A stretch of 64,000 bases of DNA from Acinetobacter higginsii (GCF_000369525.1 NZ_KB850073.1:62001-126000), one strand, 5' to 3'. Positions 35,175 to 43,655 are shown, counted from the stretch's first letter. Notes: generated by a model not told the origin, from the sequence alone. Translations and numbers: made by a program.

Positions 35175-35190
35175 GTCCTGTTTCCAATCA

Positions 35191-35220
35191 AAATAAAGCA
35201 GCGTTATCGCTGCTTTATTT
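35191..35220. terminator. Bidirectional terminator, SPFH / YjbR
   Basis: 13-bp perfect stem (AAATAAAGCAGCG and complement, TTAT loop) followed by T, between convergent genes. Confidence 0.92.
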
Positions 35221-35221
35221 T

Positions 35222-35590
35222 TTATACATTCTGAATTCGCTTTCGATCTTTAAGTGGGAGTTTTCCCACCACTAAATCATAAGAATCTTTAATCAGGTCT
35301 TGCAGCAAATCTGCGGTGATCTCTGGACGACTTGCAATCGAAATCCAGTGTTTCTTACTCATGTGATAACCTGCGGAAATTGAAGGATACAGCTCCTGAT
35401 ATTCCAAACTTTTCTCAGGCTCACATTTAATTGTCACCAGCAACTTGCCAGAATAAGCACCAATCAACATAAATACCTTATCAAAGACCTTAAAGACCTC
35501 ACAGTCTGGACCAAAAGGTTGTGATTGGATGGAAAAAGCCAGTTGTTGTCCATATTCAAGCGCACATTGTTCTAATTGATCGTCATTCAT
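35222..35590 (-). CDS. MmcQ/YjbR-family protein
   Basis: A 122-residue protein of the YjbR/MmcQ fold, a small alpha/beta domain thought to bind DNA or nucleotides. Family-like tracts are QSQPFGPDCEVFKVFDKVFMLIG, LLVTIKCEPEKSLEYQELYPSISAGYHMSKKHWISI and the C-terminal LIKDSYDLVVGKLPLKDR. No function is established for the family. Single gene. Confidence 0.85.
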   Translation of the reverse strand: MNDDQLEQCALEYGQQLAFSIQSQPFGPDCEVFKVFDKVFMLIGAYSGKLLVTIKCEPEKSLEYQELYPSISAGYHMSKKHWISIASRPEITADLLQDLIKDSYDLVVGKLPLKDRKRIQNV

Positions 35591-35723
35591 AAAGTGATGC
35601 TCTGTTGTTATTTCTATGGATCATCTATTTATCTTAGATTCACTTTTATATTAAAACAATGATTTATAAACTGCTTAAATCTATTCTGTTGATCATCTTA
35701 AGGTATATACCGACTCCAAAAAT

Positions 35724-35747
35724 AAAGACCATACAAGGATGGTCTTT
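35724..35747 (-). terminator. Terminator after ispA
   Basis: AAAGACCAT / ATGGTCTTT stem with a 6-nt loop; on the minus strand it is followed by ATTTTT. It lies 37 bp past the ispA stop. Confidence 0.8.
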
Positions 35748-35783
35748 TATAACACTCAATAATTGATCAAAGCTGACGAAAGA

Positions 35784-36701
35784 TTAACTTTTCCGTGCCA
35801 GTAAAAACTGCGAAATTTCGACCAGCTCTTTGGCATCAGCACCAAAATAAGCCAAGGCTTCAAAGGCTTGATCATGTAAAGTTTGTGCATAAGCCTGTGC
35901 TTGTGCTAAGCCCATCAACGATGGATAAGTTGATTTTTGAACTTGCTCATCTTTACCCGCAGTTTTACCTAAAGTCTCAGTGCTTGCCGTCACATCTAGA
36001 ATATCATCTTGCACTTGGAAGGCTAAACCAATCGTTTGCCCAAATTGGCGTAATTTCGGAATGGCCTGATCAGTCCCATTAAAAATGGTCACCGCGCCCA
36101 TCATAATCGCCGCTTGAATCAAAGCCCCTGTTTTATTGCGGTGAATATTTTCCAATTCAGCTTGATCAACTTGTTTTCCTTCCCCTTCGGCCTGTAAATC
36201 CAATACCTGACCACAAACCATTCTTGAACTTGCTGTTGCCAAGATTTGCACTTGTTTTAAGACAATGGCAGCTTCAGTTCCTTGGCCCTGCTCATCAAAC
36301 AAACGGCTGCCCAAAATCTCAAATGCCATCGACTGCAATATATCACCCGCCAATAAGGCCGTATCTTCGCCAAATGCAACATGACAGGTTGGTTGTCCAC
36401 GACGTAGTAAATCATTGTCCATGCATGGTAAATCATCATGTGCCAACGAATAACAATGAATCAATTCAACCGCAACTGCGGCACGGCGTGCTGCTGCAAA
36501 GTTGTGATTCGGCTGTAATGACGCTGCTGCATAACAGAGTGCAGGACGAACCCGCTTACCACCTAACATCACGGTATGATGAACGGCTGCTTTTAAAGGT
36601 TCTGGAATTGAAAATGCAGCCAATGCTGTCAATAAATCTTGTTGAATACGTTGTTGAGCTTGTTTTAGAACATCCGCATTAACTTGAGAGATAGATGACA
36701 C
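35784..36701 (-). CDS. ispA: (2E,6E)-farnesyl diphosphate synthase
   Basis: A trans-polyprenyl synthase of 305 residues. First aspartate-rich motif DDLPCMDND at 89-97, second QVQDDILDVT near 230, and LGGKRVRPAL at the IPP-binding site. It condenses IPP with DMAPP and GPP to make FPP for ubiquinone and undecaprenyl phosphate. The start is GTG with GAGG 9 bp upstream; no ATG fits. It stands alone, not next to dxs or xseB. Confidence 0.93.
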   Translation of the reverse strand: MSSISQVNADVLKQAQQRIQQDLLTALAAFSIPEPLKAAVHHTVMLGGKRVRPALCYAAASLQPNHNFAAARRAAVAVELIHCYSLAHDDLPCMDNDLLRRGQPTCHVAFGEDTALLAGDILQSMAFEILGSRLFDEQGQGTEAAIVLKQVQILATASSRMVCGQVLDLQAEGEGKQVDQAELENIHRNKTGALIQAAIMMGAVTIFNGTDQAIPKLRQFGQTIGLAFQVQDDILDVTASTETLGKTAGKDEQVQKSTYPSLMGLAQAQAYAQTLHDQAFEALAYFGADAKELVEISQFLLARKS

Positions 36702-36821
36702 AGTTGTTGCCTCAGGAAATCTGAATGGAAGAGTAAAATGACAAGACTTGTCAGAATTGCCACATCATAACATTATTTATCTCATGAAATTGTGTTTGTA
36801 TTTTTAATAGACCTAAAATAA

Positions 36822-36845
36822 TAAGGCCTTCAAATGAAGGCCTTA
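36822..36845. terminator. Terminator after prpF
   Basis: TAAGGCCTTC / GAAGGCCTTA, 10-bp perfect stem with AAAT loop, 26 bp past the prpF stop and followed by an AT-rich tract on the minus strand. Confidence 0.75.
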
Positions 36846-36871
36846 CCTATAAAACTCAAAAAGAAAATAAA

Positions 36872-38059
36872 CTAGAAGGTATCCCCTGGTACACGAACCC
36901 AGCCTTCCATCAACACACGCGCACTGCGACTCATAATGGCTTTTTTAACAGACCACTTACCATCAATCAATTCAGCTTGAGCACCCACACGTAAAGTCCC
37001 AGATGGATGACCGAAACGAACGGCTTCACGCTCACCGCCACCAGCAGCCAAATTCACTAAGGTTCCTGGAATAGCGGCTGCCGTACCAATCGCAACTGCT
37101 GCCGTTCCCATCATGGCATGATGTAATTTGCCCATCGACAAAGCACGTACCAATAAGTCCACATCACTCGTCTCGACGGGTTTACCACTTGATGAGGTAT
37201 AGCTCTTTGGTTGTGATACAAAAGCAATTTTAGGCGTATGCTGACGCGCAGCTGCTTCTGAAATATCTTCAATCAAACCCATATGTACTGCGCCATAAGC
37301 ACGAATTTTCTCAAAACGTGCTAAAGCTGCAGCATCACCATTAATCTGATCTTGTAATTCTGTACCTTGATAACCAATATCTTCTGCATTGAGGAAAATG
37401 GTCGGAATACCTGCATTGATAAATGTGGCTTGGAATGTGCCAATTTCAGGAACAACCAGTTGATCCACAACGTTTCCTGTCGGGAACATATCGCCGCCTT
37501 CTTCGCCATCATCCGCCGGGTCTAAAAATTCAATCTGAACTTCAGCTGCGGGGAAAGTCACACCGTCCAGTTCAAAATCACCTGTTTCCTGAACTTGACC
37601 ATTGCTCACAGGAACATGTGCAATAATGGTTTTTTGAATATTCTTCTGCCAGATCCGTACCGTACAAATCCCATTTTCAGGAATACGCGCTGCATCGACC
37701 AAACCATTTGAAATGGCAAAGGAACCCACTGCTGCGGTTAGGTTGCCACAGTTACCACTCCAGTCGACAAATGGCTGATCAATTGATACTTGACCAAATA
37801 GATAATCAACGTCGTGTTCTGACTCAGAACTTTTTGCCAAAATGACCGTTTTACTGGTGCTTGAGGTCGCCCCACCCATGCCATCAATCTGTTTGCCATA
37901 AGGGTCTGGACTACCAATCACACGCAGAAGAAGTTGATCACGTGCCTTGCCCGCTATTTGTGCCGCTTCAGGTAAATCATCCAGTTTGAAAAACACACCT
38001 TTACTTGTCCCCCCACGCATATAGGTTGCTGGGACTTTTATTTGCGGTACTGAGCTCAT
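36872..38059 (-). CDS. prpF: 2-methylaconitate cis-trans isomerase PrpF
   Basis: A 395-residue PrpF/diaminopimelate-epimerase-fold protein: MRGGTSKGVFF near the N-terminus, DWSGNCGNLTAAVG (active-site region), GNVVDQL and the C-terminal VRFGHPSGTLRVGA. PrpF isomerises 2-methyl-cis-aconitate made by AcnD in the methylcitrate cycle for propionate. Here it is alone, without prpB, prpC or acnD nearby; related PrpF-fold enzymes act on other tricarboxylates (for example 4-oxalomesaconate tautomerase), so the substrate should be considered open. AAGGAAG precedes the ATG. Confidence 0.85.
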   Translation of the reverse strand: MSSVPQIKVPATYMRGGTSKGVFFKLDDLPEAAQIAGKARDQLLLRVIGSPDPYGKQIDGMGGATSSTSKTVILAKSSESEHDVDYLFGQVSIDQPFVDWSGNCGNLTAAVGSFAISNGLVDAARIPENGICTVRIWQKNIQKTIIAHVPVSNGQVQETGDFELDGVTFPAAEVQIEFLDPADDGEEGGDMFPTGNVVDQLVVPEIGTFQATFINAGIPTIFLNAEDIGYQGTELQDQINGDAAALARFEKIRAYGAVHMGLIEDISEAAARQHTPKIAFVSQPKSYTSSSGKPVETSDVDLLVRALSMGKLHHAMMGTAAVAIGTAAAIPGTLVNLAAGGGEREAVRFGHPSGTLRVGAQAELIDGKWSVKKAIMSRSARVLMEGWVRVPGDTF

Positions 38060-38431
38060 GTCAATGTCTTCCTTTTATCATATTCTTGGTGCAGATTGGT
38101 TTTGAATCTAAAGGTACTGCACGGTCATCAAAAATACCATACGACCAATGGTTTTGGGATTGGTCATAATGTGTAAAATCTGTGCATTATAGTGAGTAGA
38201 TTTCAAGCCTTTCACAATGGCAAAAATACCATTCCATCCGTCGGGAAAAACAAGGGCATTCTCCAACTGTATAAAATTGCAGCATATTTCATTTTAATAT
38301 TCATATAAATATAAGATTTTAAATAACTTTTAAAAACAACTTTCCAGTCATAGCATCGCTGTACTTTTACTAGGCGAAAATCTTTGAATCTATTAGAATA
38401 ATCCAGTTAATTCCTCGTCGAGCTCAGTCCT
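38060..38431. promoter_or_regulatory. Divergent promoter region, prpF / aroP-type permease
   Basis: 372 bp without a gene. AT-rich, with no strong dyad or sigma-54 motif. The stop TAA at 38408-38410 limits how far the permease frame can extend upstream. Confidence 0.35.
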
Positions 38432-39790
38432 TTGAACAACGATTCTTCTCAACTTCAGCGTGGACTAAAAAACCGCCATATCCAACTCATCGCGATGGGT
38501 GGAGCGATTGGTACGGGCTTATTTTTAGGTTCTGCGCAAATTATCCAGTCTGCTGGACCATCTATTATTTTGGGGTATGCGATTGGCGGCTTGATTGTTT
38601 TTCTAATCATGCGTCATTTAGGTGAAATGATTGTTGAAGAGCCTGTTGCAGGTTCATTTAGCCATTTTGCTTATAAGTATTGGGGTAAATTTCCAGGCTT
38701 TATCACAGGCTGGAATTATTGGGTACTGTATATCCTTGTCGCAATGACTGAGCTAACGGCAGTAGGTAAATACATTAATTACTGGTGGCCACAAATCCCC
38801 GCTTGGCAGTCTGTATTGTTCTTCTTTGTCGTGATTACGGCAGTGAACCTGACCAATGTTAAATTCTATGGTGAATCAGAGTTCTGGTTAGCCATCATCA
38901 AGGTGACTGCTGTAGTCGCTATGATCTTGTTTGGCTTGTTCTTACTCTTCACTGCGGATGCAAACTCAACAGCCTCTTTTAGCAACCTGTGGTCACATGG
39001 CGGCTTTTTCCCGCATGGCTTCGATGGCTTGTTCTATATGCTGGCTTTCTTGATGTTTGCCTTCGGGGGTATTGAACTGATTGGTATGGCAGCCGCAGAA
39101 GCCAAAGATCCAAAAACCACGATTCCTAAAGCGATTAACCAAGTGGTGATTCGTATTTTAGTGTTCTATGTGGGTTCTCTTGCTATTCTCTTGTCACTTG
39201 TGCCTTGGAATCAGCTGGATCTCGGTGGCTTAGATAAAAGTCCATTCGTGATGATTTTCAGTCAAATGGGGATTGGTTGGGCAGCGCATTTACTTAACTT
39301 TATTATCCTGACCGCAGCATTATCCGTATATAACAGTGGTATGTATGCCAATAGCCGTATGGTGTTTGGTTTGGCTCAACAAGGTAATGCACCAAAAGTA
39401 TTTACCAAAACCAATAAGCAAGGCGTCCCTGTTCCAGCAGTTCTCCTTTCAGCGTTCCTAATCTTTGGTTGCGTATTACTCAACTACTTTGTGCCTGAAG
39501 ATGCGCTTGGACATTTGATGTATGTGGTTGTTGGTGCTTTAGTTTTAAACTGGGCAATGATCAGTTTGACCCATTTGAAATATAGAAGTCATATCAAAAA
39601 AGCTCAAATTAAAACCTCTTATCCTGCTTTGTGGTCTCCATTTAGTAACTATTTGGTATTAGGTTTTATTGCTGTGGTGCTTTACATCATGTGGCAACAA
39701 GGCTTCAAAGAATCTGTACTGATGATTCCGATCTGGATCGTATTAATGTTTATTTTCTATAAGTTTTTAAATCGTAAAACTGAAAGTTAA
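38432..39790 (+). CDS. AroP/PheP-type aromatic amino acid permease
   Basis: A 452-residue amino acid-polyamine-organocation permease with 12 helices. RGLKNRHIQLIAMGGAIGTG is the typical N-terminus, and LWSHGGFFPHGFDGLFYMLAF with GGIELIGMAAAEAKDP closely matches AroP/PheP, so H+-coupled uptake of phenylalanine, tyrosine or tryptophan is likely. The start must be TTG at 38432: an in-frame stop lies 21 bp before it, no other start codon intervenes, and the next ATG falls inside the first helix. A weak start may keep expression low. Proline or other AAT-family substrates remain possible. Confidence 0.88.
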   Translation: MNNDSSQLQRGLKNRHIQLIAMGGAIGTGLFLGSAQIIQSAGPSIILGYAIGGLIVFLIMRHLGEMIVEEPVAGSFSHFAYKYWGKFPGFITGWNYWVLYILVAMTELTAVGKYINYWWPQIPAWQSVLFFFVVITAVNLTNVKFYGESEFWLAIIKVTAVVAMILFGLFLLFTADANSTASFSNLWSHGGFFPHGFDGLFYMLAFLMFAFGGIELIGMAAAEAKDPKTTIPKAINQVVIRILVFYVGSLAILLSLVPWNQLDLGGLDKSPFVMIFSQMGIGWAAHLLNFIILTAALSVYNSGMYANSRMVFGLAQQGNAPKVFTKTNKQGVPVPAVLLSAFLIFGCVLLNYFVPEDALGHLMYVVVGALVLNWAMISLTHLKYRSHIKKAQIKTSYPALWSPFSNYLVLGFIAVVLYIMWQQGFKESVLMIPIWIVLMFIFYKFLNRKTES

Positions 39791-39808
39791 CAGCTGATCG
39801 GTTTCATT

Positions 39809-39839
39809 AAAAAGTGATTGCTTCTGCAATCACTTTTTT
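39809..39839 (+). terminator. Terminator after the AroP-type permease gene
   Basis: Stem AAAAAGTGATTGC with its complement, TTCT loop, six T. It ends 20 bp before the tRNA. Confidence 0.92.
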
Positions 39840-39842
39840 GTT

Positions 39843-39848
39843 TATAAT
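39843..39848 (+). promoter_or_regulatory. Perfect -10 element (TATAAT) of tRNA-Arg
   Basis: TATAAT stands 12 bp before the mature tRNA 5' end, giving a start within about 7 nt of it. Any -35 element must lie inside the preceding terminator hairpin (a TTGCTT at 39818-39823 is 19 bp away). Confidence 0.5.
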
Positions 39849-39859
39849 CATAAAATTAT

Positions 39860-39932
39860 GCGCTTATAGCTTAACTGGATAGAGCAGTTGCCTCCTAAGC
39901 GACCGACGTGGGTTCGAGTCCCGCTGAGCGCA
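39860..39932 (+). tRNA. tRNA-Arg (anticodon CCU)
   Basis: A 73-nt cloverleaf can be folded: acceptor GCGCTTA with TGAGCGC, D stem GCTT/GAGC, anticodon stem GTTGC/GCGAC with loop CTCCTAA (anticodon CCT, reading AGG), and T arm GTGGG-TTCGAGT-CCCGC. The discriminator is A and the 3' CCA is not encoded. No direct repeat of its 3' end was noticed, so there is no sign of an integrated element. Confidence 0.95.
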
Positions 39933-39977
39933 TAACCCATTAGCATTTTTGTTATATTGCAACAGCACATCGAGCGG

Positions 39978-41390
39978 CTAAATATCCCAACTCTTTTCGA
40001 TCGCTGTAATCTGGCTATAGACACTTTGATATTCAGCCTGCTTTAGCGTACACCAAAGCGTGGCAAAGTCCTTTCCTAAGTATTCGATTAAAACCGAATT
40101 GGCTTGGAATAATTGTAATGCTTGCATTTGCTCAGTTGGCAAGAACACATGCTCACTTTTCAGTTTTAACTGATGCGCTTGCTTTGGAATATCTAATCCC
40201 TGTGTTAGACCATGCAATGTACCTATCAAAATTATAGCGACAGCCAAATAAGGATTACAATCAGCTCCTGCCACGCGGTATTCCAGTCTCTGATTTTCTT
40301 GATCTGAACATGGAATTCGAATCGCCACATTTCGATTATTCAGCCCCCAATTGGCTTCGAGTGGCACATGATGACCAAGTTTAAAACGTCTAAAAGAGTT
40401 TAAATTAGGCGCTAAAATCGCCATCGAATCAGGCATCAATAACAGTAATCCACTCACCGCTTTTAATAAATTATCAGAGATATTCTCTTGTGCCGAACTA
40501 AAAAGATTCTGCTGATGTTGATCTAAAAGACTCATATGGAAGTGCATACCACTCCCCGCCTTATGCATATCAGGCTTGGCAAGGAAGTTTGCACGCAGTC
40601 CATGCTTATTCGCAATCTGCTTGATGCTTCTTTTCAGCAACATAATCTGATCACATAAGCTCAATAGATCCGTTGTATGTTGCAGATTAATCTCATACTG
40701 ACCTGAAGAGGATTCAGAAACGATTCCTATAATTTGAATACGCTGTCGTTTTGCGACTGCTTCGATCTCATTCAGAATATTTTGGTAATGATCGGAGGTA
40801 TTAATATCAAAGCATTGGCTTACCGATTCTTCAACCTCATCAGCCTCACTTAAAGGCTGTAGATAGAACTCGACTTCGGCAGCAAGACAGGGAAAGTAAC
40901 TTTTATCATGAAGTTGAGAGAGGATTTTTTTCAACATATTGCGAGGTTCAAATACGCAATCTTGCTGATGATCATCCTTCATACTGAGCAATAGCTGAGC
41001 TGTTGTTTCGGGCTCAAGCGCATGTGGTTTCAATGTGCCTAAAACAGGTTCACATAAATGATCAGGCTCTCCAATATACTTACCGAGTCCTGTCTCCTCA
41101 ATCACTTTGCCATCCAGACTCATGGCATAAATCGACAATGGGAAATAACAACCTTTACTCAGATTTTTGAGGCAACCGACATCTATACGTTTACCGCGTA
41201 AATGTCCATTTAAGTCACATAAATAAATATCGACGTGTTGTGTCTGTGGATAATGTTTTAAATAAGTTTCAACTTCTTCTATAAATCGTTTTTTTAGCGT
41301 AAGGCCATCAATCTCATTGTTGCAGATTGCCGTTTGAATATACTTTTTAAGCGCAGATGGATGATTGATCTCAACAAGTACAGCACTCAT
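39978..41390 (-). CDS. Glutamine synthetase-like gamma-glutamylamine ligase (PuuA type)
   Basis: A 470-residue glutamine-synthetase-fold protein closer to PuuA/GlnA3-type ligases than to GlnA. Visible: a beta-grasp N-domain (VDIYLCDLNGHLRGKRID), ATP/metal site EVEFYL, SSSGQYEINL, then GSGMHFHMSL, NRNVAIRIP and RLEYRVAGADCNPYLAVA. PuuA ligates glutamate to putrescine in polyamine catabolism. No puuB/C/D or permease is adjacent, so the amine substrate is uncertain. It converges with the tRNA gene, with only 45 bp between. Confidence 0.82.
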   Translation of the reverse strand: MSAVLVEINHPSALKKYIQTAICNNEIDGLTLKKRFIEEVETYLKHYPQTQHVDIYLCDLNGHLRGKRIDVGCLKNLSKGCYFPLSIYAMSLDGKVIEETGLGKYIGEPDHLCEPVLGTLKPHALEPETTAQLLLSMKDDHQQDCVFEPRNMLKKILSQLHDKSYFPCLAAEVEFYLQPLSEADEVEESVSQCFDINTSDHYQNILNEIEAVAKRQRIQIIGIVSESSSGQYEINLQHTTDLLSLCDQIMLLKRSIKQIANKHGLRANFLAKPDMHKAGSGMHFHMSLLDQHQQNLFSSAQENISDNLLKAVSGLLLLMPDSMAILAPNLNSFRRFKLGHHVPLEANWGLNNRNVAIRIPCSDQENQRLEYRVAGADCNPYLAVAIILIGTLHGLTQGLDIPKQAHQLKLKSEHVFLPTEQMQALQLFQANSVLIEYLGKDFATLWCTLKQAEYQSVYSQITAIEKSWDI

Positions 41391-41507
41391 CGCTGAAAGC
41401 TCAAGTTATATAGATAAATTTAGCTTAGTTGAGGCTTGGGTAGAAGTAACGTAAACAGTGCGTAAACTCTTGGGGTAATCGAATAAATTTCTTATAACTC
41501 GGACAAT

Positions 41508-41534
41508 AAAAAACGGAGCAATGCTCCGTTTTTT
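41508..41534. terminator. Terminator after the bcrC-like gene
   Basis: AAAAAACGGAGC with its complement, AAT loop, T runs on both strands; 22 bp past the stop of the interrupted minus-strand gene. Confidence 0.92.
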
Positions 41535-42021
41535 ATAAATTCATTTAGGCCAGATATCAATCCATCAATTGAACTGGCTTTATACGTCTAATTCTAATTG
41601 CCAATTCTTTCAGTGCATAATTGACTGATACCACCAGCATAAAACCAATCACAAAAGAACCAATGACATCAAAGGGAAAATGAACACCGACAAAAACTCT
41701 CGATAGACCGACAACTACACTACACAATAATCCGATCAAACCAATCTTTTTAAAACCCGCCATCCAATAAGAAAACCCAATGATCACAACCGTGATGGTA
41801 TGTTGACTTGGAAAGGATGACGTTGAACCATGGCCAATTAACTTATGACCTAAGTCAATTTGAAATGGGCGAGGATGATGATAAAAGAATTCAATAATGT
41901 CGCTTAAAAGTAAAGAAAACAGCACAATCACTAAAGTTTTGGCAAATAAAAGATGATATGTTTTCCATTGGATGACCAATAAAAATACCAGAAAACTGAT
42001 CAGTACCGTATTTAAATCCTC

Positions 42022-42029
42022 CGCCAAAA
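42022..42029. repeat. Target-site duplication, left copy
   Basis: CGCCAAAA directly flanks the left end of the IS; the same 8 bp flank the right end at 43348-43355. Confidence 0.9.
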
Positions 42030-42055
42030 GGGACTGTTCTAAATTTTGTGTAAGT
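42030..42055 (+). repeat. IS left terminal inverted repeat
   Basis: Begins GGGACTGTTC and ends TTTTGTGTAAGT; pairs with 43322-43347. Confidence 0.88.
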
Positions 42056-42104
42056 ACTTAATTTTCATTTATCCTTCAGAGGATAATTACAAAAGGTACT
42101 TCAC

Positions 42105-43313
42105 ATGGATGAAGCAACAATCAAAAGTATGGCTGCCGAATTGGCTAAAGGTCTAAAAACACCAGAAGACTTAAACCAAATGACAGCAGTCTTTAAAAAA
42201 TTCATGATTGAAACTGCACTCAATACTGAACTTTCAGACCATCTCGGTTATGAAAAGCATCAGTCCAGGAAAGGCTCAAATAGCCGTAATGGGTTTAGTT
42301 CTAAAACCATTACAACTCAAGATGGACAACTGGCTTTAGATATTCCCCGTGATCGAGAAGGTTCATTTGAGCCACAAATTATCAAAAAGCACCAAACACG
42401 CATCACCAGTATGGATGACCAAATCCTCTCACTGTATGCAAAAGGAATGACTAATAGGGAAATTGTAGCCTTCTTCAAAGAAATGTACGATGCCGATGTC
42501 TCAGCATCTCTCATCAGCAAAGTTACCGATGCTGTGATTGAGCAAGTGACTGAGTGGCAAAATAGAGCCTTAGATAGCCTTTATCCTGTTGTCTATCTTG
42601 ACTGTATTGTTGTCAAAGTCCGTCAGCACTCCAATGTGATTAACAAGTCCGTATACCTTGCTTTAGGCATCAATATGGATGGACAAAAAGAATTACTGGG
42701 TATGTGGATTGCTCAGACAGAAGGTGCCAAATTCTGGCTGTCAGTCATGACAGAGCTAAAAAATCGAGGAGTACAGGACATTCTTGTTGCTTGTGTAGAT
42801 GGATTAAAAGGCTTTCCTGACGCGATAGCCTCCGTTTACCCTCATACTGATATTCAACTGTGTATCGTGCATGTTGTACGCAATAGCCTGAGATTTGTAA
42901 GCTGGAAAGACTACAAGGCTGTTACCTCGGGTCTGAAAGCGATTTATCAGGCAAGTACAGAGGAAAATGCTTTAAAGTCCCTAGACATCTTCTGTGATCA
43001 ATGGAATCACCAGTATCCCAAAATTGGAGAATCCTGGCGGGCCAATTGGGAAAATATCCGAACGATCTTTAGCTATCCAGCCGAAATACGTCATGCAATT
43101 TATACAACAAATGCGATTGAGTCGTTGAATAGCGTAATACGCCATTCAACGAAGAAGAGGAAAATCTTTTCATCTGATGACTCAGTAAAGAAGGTCATTT
43201 ACTTAGCAACATCAAATGCTGCGAAGAAATGGACGATGCCAATTCAAAATTGGCGTTTAGCAATGAATTGGTTTACGATTCAGTTCGATGATCGATTAAA
43301 AGATCATTTATAA
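42105..43313 (+). CDS. IS256-family (mutator-type) transposase
   Basis: A 402-residue mutator-type DDE transposase. Catalytic residues are D166 (VVYLDCIVVKV), D232 (ACVDGLKGF) and E339 (TTNAIESLN, the family C-terminal signature), with the conserved CIVHVVRNSLRFV between them. The N-terminal GSNSRNGFSSKTI is the usual DNA-binding region. Length and motifs match the family, with no frameshift. Confidence 0.96.
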   Translation: MDEATIKSMAAELAKGLKTPEDLNQMTAVFKKFMIETALNTELSDHLGYEKHQSRKGSNSRNGFSSKTITTQDGQLALDIPRDREGSFEPQIIKKHQTRITSMDDQILSLYAKGMTNREIVAFFKEMYDADVSASLISKVTDAVIEQVTEWQNRALDSLYPVVYLDCIVVKVRQHSNVINKSVYLALGINMDGQKELLGMWIAQTEGAKFWLSVMTELKNRGVQDILVACVDGLKGFPDAIASVYPHTDIQLCIVHVVRNSLRFVSWKDYKAVTSGLKAIYQASTEENALKSLDIFCDQWNHQYPKIGESWRANWENIRTIFSYPAEIRHAIYTTNAIESLNSVIRHSTKKRKIFSSDDSVKKVIYLATSNAAKKWTMPIQNWRLAMNWFTIQFDDRLKDHL

Positions 43314-43321
43314 AAAATGGA

Positions 43322-43347
43322 ACTTACACAAAATAATTTACAGGCTC
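43322..43347 (-). repeat. IS right terminal inverted repeat
   Basis: On the minus strand it begins GAGCCTGTAA and ends TTTTGTGTAAGT. Confidence 0.88.
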
Positions 43348-43355
43348 CGCCAAAA
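43348..43355. repeat. Target-site duplication, right copy
   Basis: Second copy of CGCCAAAA, followed by the 5' part of the interrupted gene. Confidence 0.9.
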
Positions 43356-43500
43356 AAATTGCGGCCTTGTCTAACGCGGCATGCTCCTTTGCAAAAGAAT
43401 TTATACTATTAAACAAAGAGATATTTAAATCTTTAAAAATCATTTCCTTTTCTATCCACACTATCCATGAAGATCAATGCGCTCAATATACAGGAGAATA

Positions 43501-43611
43501 ATGAAGAAATTATTAATAATTTTTATATTTTATTATTCACATATTCTAAAAGGAATTAAGTCAAGCCTTGCTTTATCAACGAGAAAAACACTTCAAAAAA
43601 ATCATCAATAA
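43501..43611 (+). CDS. Possible 36-residue small protein
   Basis: ATG preceded by AGGAG at 4-nt spacing opens a 36-codon frame with a hydrophobic N-terminal half (MKKLLIIFIFYYSHILKG) and a basic C-terminal half. It is divergent from the interrupted bcrC-like gene. Its stop lies within the large palindrome that ends the convergent porin gene, a normal layout for convergent genes, but codon usage and conservation cannot be judged at this length. It may be chance. Confidence 0.25.
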   Translation: MKKLLIIFIFYYSHILKGIKSSLALSTRKTLQKNHQ

Positions 43612-43640
43612 ATAGGATAAATTTATCCTATTTATTGATG
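43603..43640. terminator. 38-bp perfect palindrome, terminator of porin copy 2
   Basis: An 18-bp stem (CATCAATAAATAGGATAA arm) around AT; the whole 38 bp is self-complementary. On the minus strand it begins 15 bp after the porin stop and is followed by seven T, so it should end the porin transcript. Unusually long and AT-rich for a terminator. Confidence 0.8.
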
Positions 43641-43655
43641 TTAATTCACTGAAAT

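Larger units (their letters stand above)
42030..43347. mobile_element. IS256-family insertion sequence, complete (1318 bp)
   Basis: The element has 26-bp imperfect terminal inverted repeats sharing the inner TTTTGTGTAAGT and the outer CTGT, one transposase gene, and an 8-bp target duplication (CGCCAAAA), all typical of IS256. The transposase is intact, so the copy may be active. Exact IS name not determined. Confidence 0.93.
41557..43443 (-). pseudogene. BcrC-type undecaprenyl-diphosphatase gene, split by an IS256-family element
   Basis: The 5' part runs from ATG 43443 (MIFKDLNISLFNSINSF...) to 43348, and the 3' part from 42029 to the stop at 41557. Removing the IS and one copy of the 8-bp duplication restores one frame of about 188 codons across the junction (KAAIFLAEDLNTV). 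The 3' part carries the PAP2 motifs HHPRPF, FPSQH and SRVFVGVHFPFDV. Intact BcrC proteins dephosphorylate undecaprenyl-PP at the outer face of the inner membrane, recycling the peptidoglycan carrier. The 3' part alone keeps all three motifs but loses its first 30 or so residues including part of the first helix; it could be translated from a TTG at 42027, but function is doubtful. Confidence 0.9.
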
